From a virus, in the IMG/VR virus record IMGVR_UViG_3300009000_000029, positions 1-30,563 of that record: 30,563 nt of DNA. One strand, 5' to 3'. The notes beneath the pieces were generated by a model. It had not been told where the DNA came from. It ran no database searches and was given only the letters and a program-made list of their open reading frames with translations. Each line of letters begins with the position of its first letter. Position 1 is the first letter of the stretch. Positions 8,803 through 19,841 of the stretch are shown here, piece after piece. The position numbers and the translations under genes were made by a program.

Positions 8803-10767
8803 TTAAATTTCTATAATACCTCCAACAGTATATGACCGTTGTACTGAAGTATCAACATCCGGTTGCACAAAATTAATTAATCTGGTCTGCAGCTCGTAAA
8901 TCAACTTAAAGCATCTGTTTAAAACACCATTAAGGTTTTCTTCATTACCATGTATATAGAAATTTTCGATTTCTTGTGTTATAAATTTATCAAACTCTAC
9001 GTTATAATTATAGTCATCAAGCTCTAAAATGTCATTATTATAGGATCCTGAAAATCTACCAATAATATTATTTTTAAGAGTTAAAACATCGTCGATAAGC
9101 TTATAAATTTCCAAATTAATAATTGATTGCTGTATAAATCCATCCGGATTTAATGAAAATCCTTCGCTTCCATAGTTAGGGTAGTTAACATCTTTTAGTA
9201 CTCTTTGATATGATGTAGTTATAGGCTCGTCAAAGAAATAAAGACGGCCATTCGTTAACATATAAGTCTTATCATAGCTACTAGTAGATTGGAAAATTGA
9301 GAAACTATTAATTTTAGAATCAAGCAATCCAGTAACTTGTTCTGTGGCAGCAGCCTCCCCAAATTGAGTACCTAAATTCCAAATAAATTGTGCTTGAGAA
9401 AAATTAATGTCATTGAAATTCCAGCGATTATTAATAGTTATTGGGTCAGTAGCAACTTCAATTGTCTCATCCGTAAAGTTTAGAAGATATAGACGCTCAG
9501 TACGGTACTTACCAATAACTTTAGTTGGTCTGGTTTTAAACTTTTTATAGACAGTTTTATTTGTGGCAAAATACCAGTAGTTACTGTCAGTACCCGAAAA
9601 GGTTATATCAACTATTTCTTCATCAAGAGCTAATTTATCGTCTAAAACAATTTCCTCTTTAAACCTAAAGTTATCACCACTAAAGCGATATAAGGTTGTT
9701 ACACGATTGTTAATATCATTAGTAGTTACATCCTTATAAGTTAAAATATATAACGATCCGAAGTCTGGATCGAACCCCATAGCACCTAATGTCTCTACAT
9801 TAAAGTTAATGGATGTAATACGGGTGATATAGTTAAATTCTTCATCAAAAAGCTTAACTACTTTATTTCCAGAATCAAAAACAGCTACAGTATCGGGATT
9901 TACTGCTAATTTGGTTGGCCTTATAAATTTAGTTTGCCGTCTAGCATCTCCATAACCACCGACGAGCTCAATATAGTTACGCTTATTCCTAAGAGAACTA
10001 TCATTGTTAACGTACCCAGCAATATCGTATCGAAGTACTACATTATTACCAGTATCTTAAAGAAACAGATATTTACTTGTAGATGCAATTCCACCTAGCT
10101 CTTTAAATGATAAATTATTTTCTTCTGTCGTTTCGTAACCAGTTGTATCCTCTATAACTGTTAAATCGGTATTCGAACCAGTAAGGCATATAAGATCAGA
10201 AGATGTGCAGACAAACAAAGAGAATTTATCATCAAAATCTAAATTAGTTTGAGCAGTAGCTCCTACAACATATCCAAATGCACTTAAATAGTGACTATTC
10301 TCAAATCTAATATTGTCTACAAACTGTGGGGTTTCTGTATCCGATGTTCTTATTTCAAACGCTGTTAAAGTATTAGAAGAGAGAGATGCATATCTCAATG
10401 ACTCCGTATATGGTAGCTTATTAGAGGAGATAAATAAGCGTGAGTAAACAAACGTATTATTCTTCCGTAAATTATCTAATTTAAATTTAAATAAATCGTA
10501 ATTAAAATTATCGTTGAGATTAAACGTGCAATCGTCTATAGTTGTTGGTAGTGATATTTCTATATCACTAATTACCCGATCTGTAAAATCATTAGTAAAA
10601 AATAAATCAGTGGCAAAAGTATTTTTAGAAGATAAAGCCTTACCAGTTGTTACCTCTCGTGCAACCCCATCTACTGTTTCTGCAAAGCCGTAAAAATCCG
10701 AGCCTGTAAGTGTAAATAATTCACCAGAGGTATAAACTTTTTTATATGAAGTATAATCAGTAATCAT
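8803..10767 (-). pseudogene. beta-propeller virion protein interrupted by in-frame TAA
   Basis: One reading frame covers the whole interval but is broken by a single TAA at 10059-10057, after 236 codons. Coding continues in the same frame for 417 codons to the stop at 8803. The stop falls inside an NHL-like beta-propeller motif: before it GGIASTSKYLFL, directly after it DTGNNVVLRYDIAGYV. The codon missing at the stop would normally be a small residue (Ala, Ser or Thr), and TCA to TAA is one base change. Later propeller-like strands include TKLAVNPDTVAVFDSGNKVV and FDPDFGSLYIL. The next ATG after the stop is at 9780, too far inside the propeller to be a natural start. It lies 3 nt from the 1113-aa gene and is probably co-transcribed with it. 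Alternatives are a sequence error, a population variant, or stop read-through. Confidence 0.8.
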
Positions 10768-10770
10768 CTT

Positions 10771-13700
10771 TTAATAATCTTTAAATACAATATCATTTAT
10801 CGTAACACCAACTGGTGCAAAATTTCTAGCTTCAGCTAAAATAGATGTTTTTATTTGCTCACGTATAACCGGGTCAGTAATATTGAGATTCTTCACAACA
10901 ACGTCAATAGTGTTTGAAGAATTAGTTCTGTTAAACTTAAAGAACTGCTGAATTTCGGTTTTCGAAGTTCGTTGACCTGCAGGTAGTGATAACACTATAT
11001 CATCAATTCGTTTTTCTAGCAAGTATAAAGCATATACTAATTCTGTATCAATAGCTTCATTATAAACAAATGGATTTCTTACAATAAGATCTTTGGTGTA
11101 ATAATACCCTGGTTGTTTGAGATATGTTGATAGATCCATATTACTCTGGAATCCAGTAGATCCAATAAATAATTCATCACTAAATATATCTTGTATCATA
11201 TATTTACCAGGCGCAAAAGTTTGATTGTCATATAACTCAGCATTAATATATAACGTTGAATTGCCCTGCACTGTATCTAACCTATATGTAAAGTTATAGA
11301 ACCCAGGTTCGAAGTCATTAGGATCAAACGAAATAGTTTTAGTAAGAATGTCCTCATTATCTAGATAATTTCTTAATGTTAATTTAAAATCAATTGATGT
11401 TGAATCATACAAATGATTAATTACATTATAATTTGTTAGTTTAGAACCGGGGGTGTTATGACCAAATGAAACTCCTGATAATGCAATAGCTGTATTATTT
11501 AAATTTTTGTACATGTACAGGTTATCTTCACTATCTTTTGCAAGTACAATAGGGTACTGATTATTTATACCATTTACATATTCATTTACCCAATCTATTG
11601 ATATAAACTCACCACCAGAAAGTCCTTCCGACAGGATTGTATCTGGTTCTGTATCAGAACCAGCGCTATCAAGACTACCGATTGATCCGGATAATTCAAA
11701 AACGCCGCTTGTATTGAATACAAAATATTCAGAGGACTTTAAGATATAAACTTTATCTTGCGCAACTAAGAAGTCTTTAATATTCGACTTAAGGAAAGCT
11801 TCTGGAGCTCCATCTAAATTATGCTTAACAATAAAATTGCTAACCTGATAAAATACAGTTGAATCGTTTTCCCAGTTGTTATTACCACCAGGTAGTTTAT
11901 AGACCGTATCGTTATATTCTAATACATTATCATACAAGCAAAACTCGTTTTCATATACATCAAATTCATCTGCTGAAAGAGTGGAAACAGAAAATGTATT
12001 TGTGTTAATACGTCTTACCTTTTGATCACCTGAAATAAAATCTATATGATCGTGCATTTGATAGTATCCAATATACTCTAGAATATCACTACCACAGTCT
12101 AGCTTAATTTTATTACCTTGTGTGTTAACTTTATAAAATAAATTTCCAGAGGTGGTGACAATGTAATCATCTAAAGCACTTCTTTTAAATACCTGTTTAA
12201 TCTTAGTTTTGAACTCAACTTTATTTCTTAATTCAAAGTCAGTGTTAAAAATATATAACGTTTGATCACTTACGACGTGAATAAATGGTGTAACAGTTTG
12301 ATCTTGGAAAATACCAAATCCGCGATTGGTGTTGTTGCCTAGTAATTCAAATCCATACTTATTAGCAGGATCTAAATACATATCAAAGTTTAGAGTAAAG
12401 TTTTTTGTTTCATCAATACTGTCAGAAACATTAAATACACTGTACCTATCGCCATTAAAAGTAAGTTGGTTGGTATCAACCTCCGTACAGTAGTTTTCTG
12501 TTTCACCCCTTACCTCCTTAGATGTAATATAGCTGTCAAAAGATGAAATTAATGGAGATGAACTTTCGATAATCTCTCTTATATCAGCATTACCAATACG
12601 TTGGTATTTAATTGCAATATTAGGTTCAATGGCTGCATCACTTAACTTATCAAAGAACTTTTCTCGGTTAAGTACCGCGTCAGAAGCATTGAGCGTTAAT
12701 GTATCGACACTATCATAAAAAGATGGTGCATAAGTAGGAGTAGCAGATAGCGCTGCACCTTTAGAGATTTTATCAGGGTAATAATATCTGTCAACCCATA
12801 CACCAGCTTCACCCAAAACACCACCTGACAGCCAAGTGCAGAGATATCTGCCGTTATCATACTGAGTCGTATTCTGTCTCTTTATAAAAATTTTATCTGA
12901 CAATACAGGTGTCGGCCCGGCAAATGCTCCATTATAAACAAATTGTGTATCATTAATATTGAGCTTTTCATATGGGTAAATAGATGAAGGTGCTATAAAG
13001 AATGTATCCGTTCCATTTTCAATAAAGACATCTTTATCGTAAAAACTGTAATTGAGATTAATTTTATCTAAACCTTTTTCCTGATCGTTACCAGAATTTA
13101 TATTATAATACTCACGTGGGTCACGGCCTAGGCCAATCGAACTATCAACCATATTTGAGCCACGTTTGATATAGTTAAATTCTGATCTATTGGTGTCTAG
13201 TGAAAAATAGTTTATTGGTAGTGACTCTGCAGAAACTGTGTTGTAAGCAGTAGTAAATACATATTGCCCATCCTCATTAAAACTACTAGTCTTTGTATCG
13301 AGAATTAAGTTAGATGATGTTTTGTTGTTATAAGATATAAAACTCTTGTTAATGGAATTTACATTTTGATCTAATGTATAATCAATATGCATTAGATTAT
13401 CAAGCCCACGATTTAAACTGCCTTGTACTAATGGAGTGAGAACTAGCTCGCCTCCACTTAGCGTAACAATGTTAAGAACACTATCTTCAAATTTAAACAA
13501 TTGTAAATACCCATCACTATCTAAAACATATCTAAACACATCACTCTGCTCACGAGTAATGTCTCTATAATTGTCTGTGTTTTGATAAAACACAAACCCA
13601 TATGGGAGATTGGTCTCCGGATCAACCCCGTTATTATAGTTAAGATAAAAATCAAACAATCCATTATTATGCTTAATTCGGCATAAGTTGTTATTTAATG

Positions 13701-14112
13701 CTTCTATTTCGAAAAAATAGTTATTAGCGAATAACCCAGTTTTGTTAAGAGGTTGTATACCTAATGCTTTTTGATCATTAGTTTGATCTGCGTTACTCTT
13801 GAAAATGTATAAATATTGACGCGGCTCATTATTTGGTCGCTCAAACCCAATTTTTGTTACTAAAGAGGTTGTCTCATCACTACTTGTAGATGACAGTGAT
13901 ATAAAATTCTCTAATTTATTTTTACCAGTAAGGTAAAAAGAAGAATAGTTATTTATTCTACTATCACGTGCACCTGAAAGAGCATCAATAAGATTGACAT
14001 TTAACCCCTGCTCTAGAGTTGATTTAGTTTGCTCAATAGAGATATATCTATCATTATATTCTGCATTAGGAAATGCAATTGAACTAACTGAGTATGTATT
14101 GGTGTTCGCCAT
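10771..14112 (-). CDS. large virion protein, baseplate or fibre component
   Basis: 1113 aa, not recognised as a named family. It is acidic and rich in Asn, Asp, Tyr and Ser, as virion proteins of marine T4-like phages often are. Residues roughly 580-660 and 900-1010 look like LamG or ConA-type beta-sandwiches (for example FTLNFDMYLDPANKYGFELL and FYNFTYRLDTVQGNSTLYIN). Between them lie short repeated strands (VRRINTNTFSV, KVYILKSSEYFVFNTSGVF) like propeller blades. The last 90 residues (SKTEIQQFFKFNRTNSS, TDPVIREQIKTSILAEARNF, APVGVTINDIVF) read like the end of baseplate-J-type proteins. A late element lies upstream. The position after the gp6-containing block supports a baseplate-linked fibre. 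The exact role is unknown. Confidence 0.7.
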   Translation of the reverse strand: MANTNTYSVSSIAFPNAEYNDRYISIEQTKSTLEQGLNVNLIDALSGARDSRINNYSSFYLTGKNKLENFISLSSTSSDETTSLVTKIGFERPNNEPRQYLYIFKSNADQTNDQKALGIQPLNKTGLFANNYFFEIEALNNNLCRIKHNNGLFDFYLNYNNGVDPETNLPYGFVFYQNTDNYRDITREQSDVFRYVLDSDGYLQLFKFEDSVLNIVTLSGGELVLTPLVQGSLNRGLDNLMHIDYTLDQNVNSINKSFISYNNKTSSNLILDTKTSSFNEDGQYVFTTAYNTVSAESLPINYFSLDTNRSEFNYIKRGSNMVDSSIGLGRDPREYYNINSGNDQEKGLDKINLNYSFYDKDVFIENGTDTFFIAPSSIYPYEKLNINDTQFVYNGAFAGPTPVLSDKIFIKRQNTTQYDNGRYLCTWLSGGVLGEAGVWVDRYYYPDKISKGAALSATPTYAPSFYDSVDTLTLNASDAVLNREKFFDKLSDAAIEPNIAIKYQRIGNADIREIIESSSPLISSFDSYITSKEVRGETENYCTEVDTNQLTFNGDRYSVFNVSDSIDETKNFTLNFDMYLDPANKYGFELLGNNTNRGFGIFQDQTVTPFIHVVSDQTLYIFNTDFELRNKVEFKTKIKQVFKRSALDDYIVTTSGNLFYKVNTQGNKIKLDCGSDILEYIGYYQMHDHIDFISGDQKVRRINTNTFSVSTLSADEFDVYENEFCLYDNVLEYNDTVYKLPGGNNNWENDSTVFYQVSNFIVKHNLDGAPEAFLKSNIKDFLVAQDKVYILKSSEYFVFNTSGVFELSGSIGSLDSAGSDTEPDTILSEGLSGGEFISIDWVNEYVNGINNQYPIVLAKDSEDNLYMYKNLNNTAIALSGVSFGHNTPGSKLTNYNVINHLYDSTSIDFKLTLRNYLDNEDILTKTISFDPNDFEPGFYNFTYRLDTVQGNSTLYINAELYDNQTFAPGKYMIQDIFSDELFIGSTGFQSNMDLSTYLKQPGYYYTKDLIVRNPFVYNEAIDTELVYALYLLEKRIDDIVLSLPAGQRTSKTEIQQFFKFNRTNSSNTIDVVVKNLNITDPVIREQIKTSILAEARNFAPVGVTINDIVFKDY

Positions 14113-14121
14113 TTACATACA

Positions 14122-14129
14122 TATTTAAT
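14122..14129 (-). promoter_or_regulatory. T4-type late promoter element ATTAAATA
   Basis: ATTAAATA on the minus strand, 9 nt before the ATG at 14112. The spacer contains an ATG followed at once by TAA. It is likely the promoter for the 1113-aa gene and those after it. Confidence 0.5.
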
Positions 14130-14149
14130 GGTACAAACATGAAACACAA

Positions 14150-14671
14150 TTAATTATTCAAGAAAGTGATATAGGTCGCGTTATTAAACTTCGATTGTAG
14201 GTTGGCAATAGTATTGCTAGCGGATGCACCTACCATCTGGGTTGAAGTAATGCCGAGCTTTTGTATATTATCGTAATAGCTTTCACGAATCAATTTAATG
14301 GGCTGGAAAACATTAGCGTAAAATCCGTTGTTGTAGTGTATTAAAAATTGCGCAGTTAAGTTAGTGAAATACGAACTTGTAGATGGTACATATGTATGCT
14401 CATACTGATTTAAAATAGTTCCACCAACCTTACCATATAGAACTTCATCAAAAATAGATTTAGTTTTATAATCGAAGACAATATCTTTTTGAGCATATTG
14501 TATAGAACTGGAATCACCCCAATTGATATCTAATGTAAGGGCTGAATTGATCGCTTCAGATATACCAGTTAATACAAAATTTATTGTAGGAGCTCCTTTG
14601 AATGATATTTCTTCCCCATACACATTTGTATTTTCTGTTATGGAAGAAAGGTTAATAAAAATCGTACTCAT
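14150..14671 (-). CDS. small virion protein with PKD-like fold
   Basis: 173 aa. Residues about 30-100 contain INWGDSSS and, 40 residues later, EHTY, the WGD...H-Y pattern of PKD-like Ig domains. The C-terminal 60 residues (FQPIKLIRESYYDNIQKLGI, QSKFNNATYITFLNN) are unassigned. The start overlaps the stop of the 972-aa gene as TAATG, so translational coupling is likely; there is no separate promoter or Shine-Dalgarno sequence. It may be a short connector between larger baseplate proteins. Function inferred only from fold and place. Confidence 0.65.
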   Translation of the reverse strand: MSTIFINLSSITENTNVYGEEISFKGAPTINFVLTGISEAINSALTLDINWGDSSSIQYAQKDIVFDYKTKSIFDEVLYGKVGGTILNQYEHTYVPSTSSYFTNLTAQFLIHYNNGFYANVFQPIKLIRESYYDNIQKLGITSTQMVGASASNTIANLQSKFNNATYITFLNN

Positions 14672-17589
14672 TATACAGTAAAGGTGAAGTGTCTAGAATC
14701 TCTGGTAAATGATCCATTACTTGCTGAAATAAAGCTGAAGTTTGTAGTATCGCCAAAGGTTGAGGTTCTGGTAATATTATTTAATGGTTCATATCTATTT
14801 GAATCAACAACGATAAGCTTATTATCCGACATCTTAAACGAAGCATCAACTAAGTGAGTGAAATCGTTTTTATCGCATACAATGTATGTCAATTTAAATA
14901 TATCATTTAAGCTATTATAAGTTAGTTTAGGAGTATGTACAGAATCCGGAGTGTAATTTCGAGATGAAAGCGATTCTACATTTAATTCAAAAGCACTTAA
15001 CGTCGTATCATCTGTACCAGTTGGGTACAGCTTAGTTGTTGAATTTTGTTGAATATTATATTCGTAAATTTCTGGATATACAGCCTTGTAGTTATCAGCG
15101 AGAGGTGCGCATGTATCATTAGCATTATCTCTAAAGCGTGCAAAATAAACTTTACCAGTTTCTTCGTTATAAAATCTATTAGTAAATACTTCAACCATAT
15201 TAGCACTATTAACTGAAAATATAGTATTAATAGTTGATGGACGAGTAAATGCCCCTTCCTTATATGAAATTTTGTCAATAATGAGGGTTGACTTTGTTTC
15301 GAGGAATATAGTATTTTGTATAATATCAAAATCTAGAACCTCATGATTAATTTGATTTTGAATTGCTGACGAATACTTTGTAATAGTTTTATTAAGTGCA
15401 GATGACAACAACTCGGAAGTAGAGTATGTACCATTTTTAACATAGAGATTGCCTATCAATGTTTGCTGCTCTTCTTTCGTGAGAGATGTATTTGATGAAG
15501 TAAGGTTAGATATAATAGTGGAGCCTCTCGAGTCGGTATTGTCTAGATAGCGGTAGTTATCCGAGTATATAAAGTCATTAGGTAATACAACCTCATCTGT
15601 AAAGTAACCACCTTCATATCTCCTATACTGTGCACCAGCCGAAAGGTAATATCTTACATCAGTTTCAAAGGTAAGTTCTCCGTTTTCAGCAATAATATTA
15701 AAGTCAGATTCTGTTGTAATATCGGACAGGGGTGTTTGTTCTGTTTGAATATCAACAGGCGTCGGGAATGTACCCTCTACTAAAACGGTGTAATAATAAT
15801 TTGTAGATGCTGGATAACCAGGTCCTAAACCTGTAAGCGGATTAGGTAGTTCGCTGCCATCTAAAAATGTAAATGCACCACCGTCACGCCAGAATGGTAG
15901 TAAGTTTCTGGTATCTTGGAGGAGTTCTTGATATGGGTAAAACTCTCTCATATATAAAGTGAGAGGAGTATCTAGAGCGGTTAATCCGTTTGTATATGTA
16001 CTGAGTCCAGATCTAATGGTTGTACCATTAACCGCTGTCAAAGAATAGTTAAAATTATAACCTTCATCGTCATCAAAAAACGTATGACCGTTTAAAAGCA
16101 AATTTTTAATTTGTGAAGATACATCCGTATCAATAGGCTTTAAAGGTTCTGTTTTAAATAATGCATACTCATTACCATATATATCAGTTTGATATTTTGA
16201 TACTAGCCCTTGATTGTATAGGTCTGTAAAGTTTAGTTTGTAACTAATATCATTACGATCTACTAACTGTGAATCGTTACGTTCCTTGGTGGTATACGAT
16301 TCGTGAGTTGTAGTTTTGTTTGTAATTCTAGGATCTCCAGTCGCTAACCCACTTGATACATTTCTAGTATTAAACCTATAGTCAAATTTATAATATATAG
16401 GGTAGTTAGATTGAGGGTTTGTAGATACGTTACCGTATTTAGATGGATCGGGAAATATATAAACTTGATCAGATTCTAACAAATTAGTATCTATTTCATA
16501 TGTGAACGTTTCAGCGTGTAGTTTAAATAATCCAATATCATCAGCTCTAAAGTTAAGACCCACATCACGCAAAAGTTTTATTTGATTACTTTCAACAGTA
16601 GCAGTATCTATTCCCTGTAAATTAAGAGCATTAGCAGCAGGAGTTTCAGCTCTTACTAACAAACCAGATACCGCTGGTGTTGAAGATGTATCAATGTAGT
16701 AAATGTCCGTACCAATGTACTTAGAAATCAACGCACGCTTTAAAGAATAAAACTCAGCAATCGTTAACCCGCCTGTTCTATACTGATTGTATAGTTGAAC
16801 TAATTCATTATCTGGATTACAAATTGCATCAAACTCTGCTGGTGTTAGAGCTGGGGGATTGACTTTGAATGATCGTAAATTTGTTAAGAAATTATCTCCT
16901 GAAGATATTGCATTAATACCGGTCGGATCAAGATAATATTTTGTATCAATTTCATTTATATTGTTACTATCTGCCGTATCAGGTAAATCAAAATAATCAC
17001 CATAAACATCAACAAATTCTTCGATTTCTATTCCTAAATCTCTAATAGCTTCGAATACAGTGGAATTTTCTGTATCTAGAGAATCTTCTGTATTGAAAAG
17101 AAAATTATAAATGTTGTCAAAAATAGCTTTTTCTAAACCAGTAGAGCTACCTTTGAGTTTGTTTCTGTCTATTACATATTTACCTTCATCACGCTTTTTC
17201 TTATAGAATAGTGCAATATCTTTAAGACGGTTTGCAAAGAAAGGTATAGCTACGTCCAAATCAGCAGGATCGTTGAAATTTATTTTTTCCAAGAAGCGCT
17301 TTTCTGTTTCAGTAGTATAGTTAATAACTATTTCTCTAATAAACTGTCTGTAATAATCTTTAAACTGTGTTTGCTGTTCTTCTTCGGATGAGTCTTGTTT
17401 AGAGTACCAGGTTTGGAGGTATTGACTATAAAACGAGCTATACTCGTCAGGGGAATAATCTGCCTGTGTATTATTGATAAAATCTAAAAACGAAAACGGT
17501 GCAATAGTATCTCTATACACACCATCTGTAATATCAGGGTTAGTGATAGAATACTCAACTAGAACTGTTCTTATAGATTGGTCAGACAT
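14671..17589 (-). CDS. large baseplate-associated virion protein
   Basis: 972 aa, no family I can name with confidence. The N-terminal 200 residues are helical and charged, with FNDPADLDVAIPFFANRLKD followed by IALFYKKKRDEG and VIDRNKLKGSSTGLEKAIFD. I recall this as a pattern in large structural proteins near gp6 in marine T4-like phages, but I could not check it. The rest is beta-rich and acidic. It comes two genes after gp6, the general region where T4 has its gp7/gp8 wedge proteins, but sequence similarity to those is not evident. Only a weak ATTAATA precedes the ATG and it lies 5 nt from the 746-aa gene, so it is probably expressed from the promoter at 19842. Confidence 0.7.
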   Translation of the reverse strand: MSDQSIRTVLVEYSITNPDITDGVYRDTIAPFSFLDFINNTQADYSPDEYSSFYSQYLQTWYSKQDSSEEEQQTQFKDYYRQFIREIVINYTTETEKRFLEKINFNDPADLDVAIPFFANRLKDIALFYKKKRDEGKYVIDRNKLKGSSTGLEKAIFDNIYNFLFNTEDSLDTENSTVFEAIRDLGIEIEEFVDVYGDYFDLPDTADSNNINEIDTKYYLDPTGINAISSGDNFLTNLRSFKVNPPALTPAEFDAICNPDNELVQLYNQYRTGGLTIAEFYSLKRALISKYIGTDIYYIDTSSTPAVSGLLVRAETPAANALNLQGIDTATVESNQIKLLRDVGLNFRADDIGLFKLHAETFTYEIDTNLLESDQVYIFPDPSKYGNVSTNPQSNYPIYYKFDYRFNTRNVSSGLATGDPRITNKTTTHESYTTKERNDSQLVDRNDISYKLNFTDLYNQGLVSKYQTDIYGNEYALFKTEPLKPIDTDVSSQIKNLLLNGHTFFDDDEGYNFNYSLTAVNGTTIRSGLSTYTNGLTALDTPLTLYMREFYPYQELLQDTRNLLPFWRDGGAFTFLDGSELPNPLTGLGPGYPASTNYYYTVLVEGTFPTPVDIQTEQTPLSDITTESDFNIIAENGELTFETDVRYYLSAGAQYRRYEGGYFTDEVVLPNDFIYSDNYRYLDNTDSRGSTIISNLTSSNTSLTKEEQQTLIGNLYVKNGTYSTSELLSSALNKTITKYSSAIQNQINHEVLDFDIIQNTIFLETKSTLIIDKISYKEGAFTRPSTINTIFSVNSANMVEVFTNRFYNEETGKVYFARFRDNANDTCAPLADNYKAVYPEIYEYNIQQNSTTKLYPTGTDDTTLSAFELNVESLSSRNYTPDSVHTPKLTYNSLNDIFKLTYIVCDKNDFTHLVDASFKMSDNKLIVVDSNRYEPLNNITRTSTFGDTTNFSFISASNGSFTRDSRHFTFTV

Positions 17590-17594
17590 AATTA

Positions 17595-19835
17595 TTAATC
17601 TTCAAAAAGTTTGAGGCCTTCATATAACGATTGCGAGAAGATATTGGACATTGTACCATCATTCTTCGACCAATCATTATATGATGTAAGGCTATATGAA
17701 ATAGTGTTATTGGGATCTGTAAAATCAATTATAGAGTTTTCAATATCAGTAGTTACATCTTTCTGATAATAAAAATTATATATATCTAAGATATCACGCC
17801 CACCTCCAGATAGCAGCGGCCATCCCCAGCTCGAATTATAATCGCTTAATCTATAGTATTGCGAGCTCGACGATAGTGCCTGAGTTAAAAGGTCATCCTC
17901 TCCTTCTGTAAGTACTTCACATTGCCCAAATTGCTCAAGTGTAATTGGGGTACCGCTATTAAGTTCTTCCGATACAGCGGATACTAGCTGACCTGTTGAC
18001 GTGCCGTATACAATACCATCTGTAATGGTAATATTAGGGGTGATTCTGGCGCTAAGTGGTAAGGTAGTATTTAACGTAGTAAATTTACCACTATACTTTT
18101 CTGAAGCTACAATTTGCTGCCCTGCAACAATAATACTACCTCCGTCTAATTTGTCACCTAAGTTGTAACCATAAAATTCGTTATTTCGATAGCCATAAGA
18201 TTGGTAGTATGTTTGATTTCTATTACGTCGACCGAATAATTGTGACTTACTAATGGATAATAAATCAATAAGCCGGTTAAGTTTAGGTGGGAAAGAATAT
18301 TTATTTAACTCTGGTAAGCTAAGCATTTGTAAAATACCATCAAGCTCATCAACATTACTTTCGTCGATAGATGAATTGTTATCAAAAAAGTTTTGTATCT
18401 TTTCATATGTAGCTTTACCGATAGAATCTTGTGTGGAGCTCAAATCTCCAAAAATTGATCCTAAGAAATCACTCATTAATACCTTAGCATCTGTAAATAG
18501 TGGTTGTTCAGCAATATCTTTAAATGCTGCTTTAAAATCTATGTTTTCACCTTTCTTTGAAATGGTATAGAAACTACTTGGGTAAACAGTAAAAGTATTA
18601 CTAGCGCCGGATATAACATTACCAGAATATGTTGTATGTCCAGAAAGGTATACGTCTTCTAATGTATCGGAATTATTACTTACAAAATAACCTTTATAAA
18701 ATCCTCCAGTATCTAAAGTTGATAGATCGAGGAAGTTTGAAGTTATATCAATATCATAATTGGTTGTACCGTTAGTTAGAACGATATTTAGCTCTGGACC
18801 ACTACCTGCACTTAATAGTGGCATATTCTTTTGAGTAAAGTTATTATCATCTTTTACTTTAGCTACAAAAGCAATTTTTGTTGTAGCGAATTTTGTAGCA
18901 CCAATATTAAAAGTTGTAAAGGAATTGTTAGGACCTTCCCCATCTAACCCATTTGATGAAAATGAAAGCTTATCATATGTATTGTTGGAGATTATAGTAG
19001 AAGATACACCGTAGTTAGTTGTGTTAGAGTATTCAAAAATATCTCCTTGCTTATAGCCAAAAATAAGATTATACTTACTCGGATAATCACTCTTAAAATA
19101 TACATCAGCCGTGCCAGTCAAGCCTGCATAAAAAGCATCAGGATCTGTCTCCGTAGTTGACACAATCTCATTGCTGCTTAGTTTGATATAGATAGGCGTG
19201 TCTTCTGTGATTACATTATCAACTTCAATATTCTCAATTACCCCACTCGACGTTAATTTTTGAACAAATGATGAATAAGGCTTTAGGTGACCATAAGTCT
19301 CATTAGCGTAACCATTTCTAAAGTAATCATTATCAGTGCCGGCGGATGAATATGCTACTATTGTTGGTATACCAGATTCAAGAGATCTATATGAATTATA
19401 CCTTTCAATAGTAATTGGATTTTCTAGCTGACCTGCATCTGCAGATAATACAGAAGATAGAGAGCTACTTACACTAATGTCAAGTTTATCTTCAATATAG
19501 TCTTTAATATCTACTTTTGAAGAAAAGGTATCTAGATAACCTGTACCAGACCCATCATATAAATAGCATGTAACTTTATAACGACCCGGTTTGTCATACG
19601 CATGAGATGCAGTAACACTCTCTACTGTAGTACCATCACCGAAATTCCATACAAGCCGTTTATTAGAAACAAAATCCTCTATACCATCATTTAAATTGGG
19701 TATAAAATGGAGAGGTGTAAATGGAAGTGCGAAAGTTTCATATGTCTCTACATTTCTATAATCTCGTACATAGAAAAAATTGTATAGCAAATCGAATTCA
19801 CCAGATGAATCGAGTTGTAGAGAACTTAACGACAT
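17595..19835 (-). CDS. baseplate-associated virion protein with PKD domain
   Basis: 746 aa. Residues about 61-98 form a PKD domain: LVWNFGDGTTVESVTASHAY, then DKPGRYKVTCYLYDGSG, with all hallmark residues (WNFGDG, HxY, GxYxV). PKD domains are Ig-like modules often used in surface or virion adhesion and as spacers. Residues about 100-400 are beta-rich. Residues 440-560 are more helical (FLGSIFGDLSSTQDSIGKAT, LNRLIDLLSISKSQLFG). It follows gp6 directly, 15 nt away, and has its own late element. It likely belongs to the wedge or its outer ring. No enzymatic motif is visible. The N-terminus is set by an ATG 6 nt after the late element. Confidence 0.75.
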   Translation of the reverse strand: MSLSSLQLDSSGEFDLLYNFFYVRDYRNVETYETFALPFTPLHFIPNLNDGIEDFVSNKRLVWNFGDGTTVESVTASHAYDKPGRYKVTCYLYDGSGTGYLDTFSSKVDIKDYIEDKLDISVSSSLSSVLSADAGQLENPITIERYNSYRSLESGIPTIVAYSSAGTDNDYFRNGYANETYGHLKPYSSFVQKLTSSGVIENIEVDNVITEDTPIYIKLSSNEIVSTTETDPDAFYAGLTGTADVYFKSDYPSKYNLIFGYKQGDIFEYSNTTNYGVSSTIISNNTYDKLSFSSNGLDGEGPNNSFTTFNIGATKFATTKIAFVAKVKDDNNFTQKNMPLLSAGSGPELNIVLTNGTTNYDIDITSNFLDLSTLDTGGFYKGYFVSNNSDTLEDVYLSGHTTYSGNVISGASNTFTVYPSSFYTISKKGENIDFKAAFKDIAEQPLFTDAKVLMSDFLGSIFGDLSSTQDSIGKATYEKIQNFFDNNSSIDESNVDELDGILQMLSLPELNKYSFPPKLNRLIDLLSISKSQLFGRRNRNQTYYQSYGYRNNEFYGYNLGDKLDGGSIIVAGQQIVASEKYSGKFTTLNTTLPLSARITPNITITDGIVYGTSTGQLVSAVSEELNSGTPITLEQFGQCEVLTEGEDDLLTQALSSSSQYYRLSDYNSSWGWPLLSGGGRDILDIYNFYYQKDVTTDIENSIIDFTDPNNTISYSLTSYNDWSKNDGTMSNIFSQSLYEGLKLFED

Positions 19836-19841
19836 ATAACA

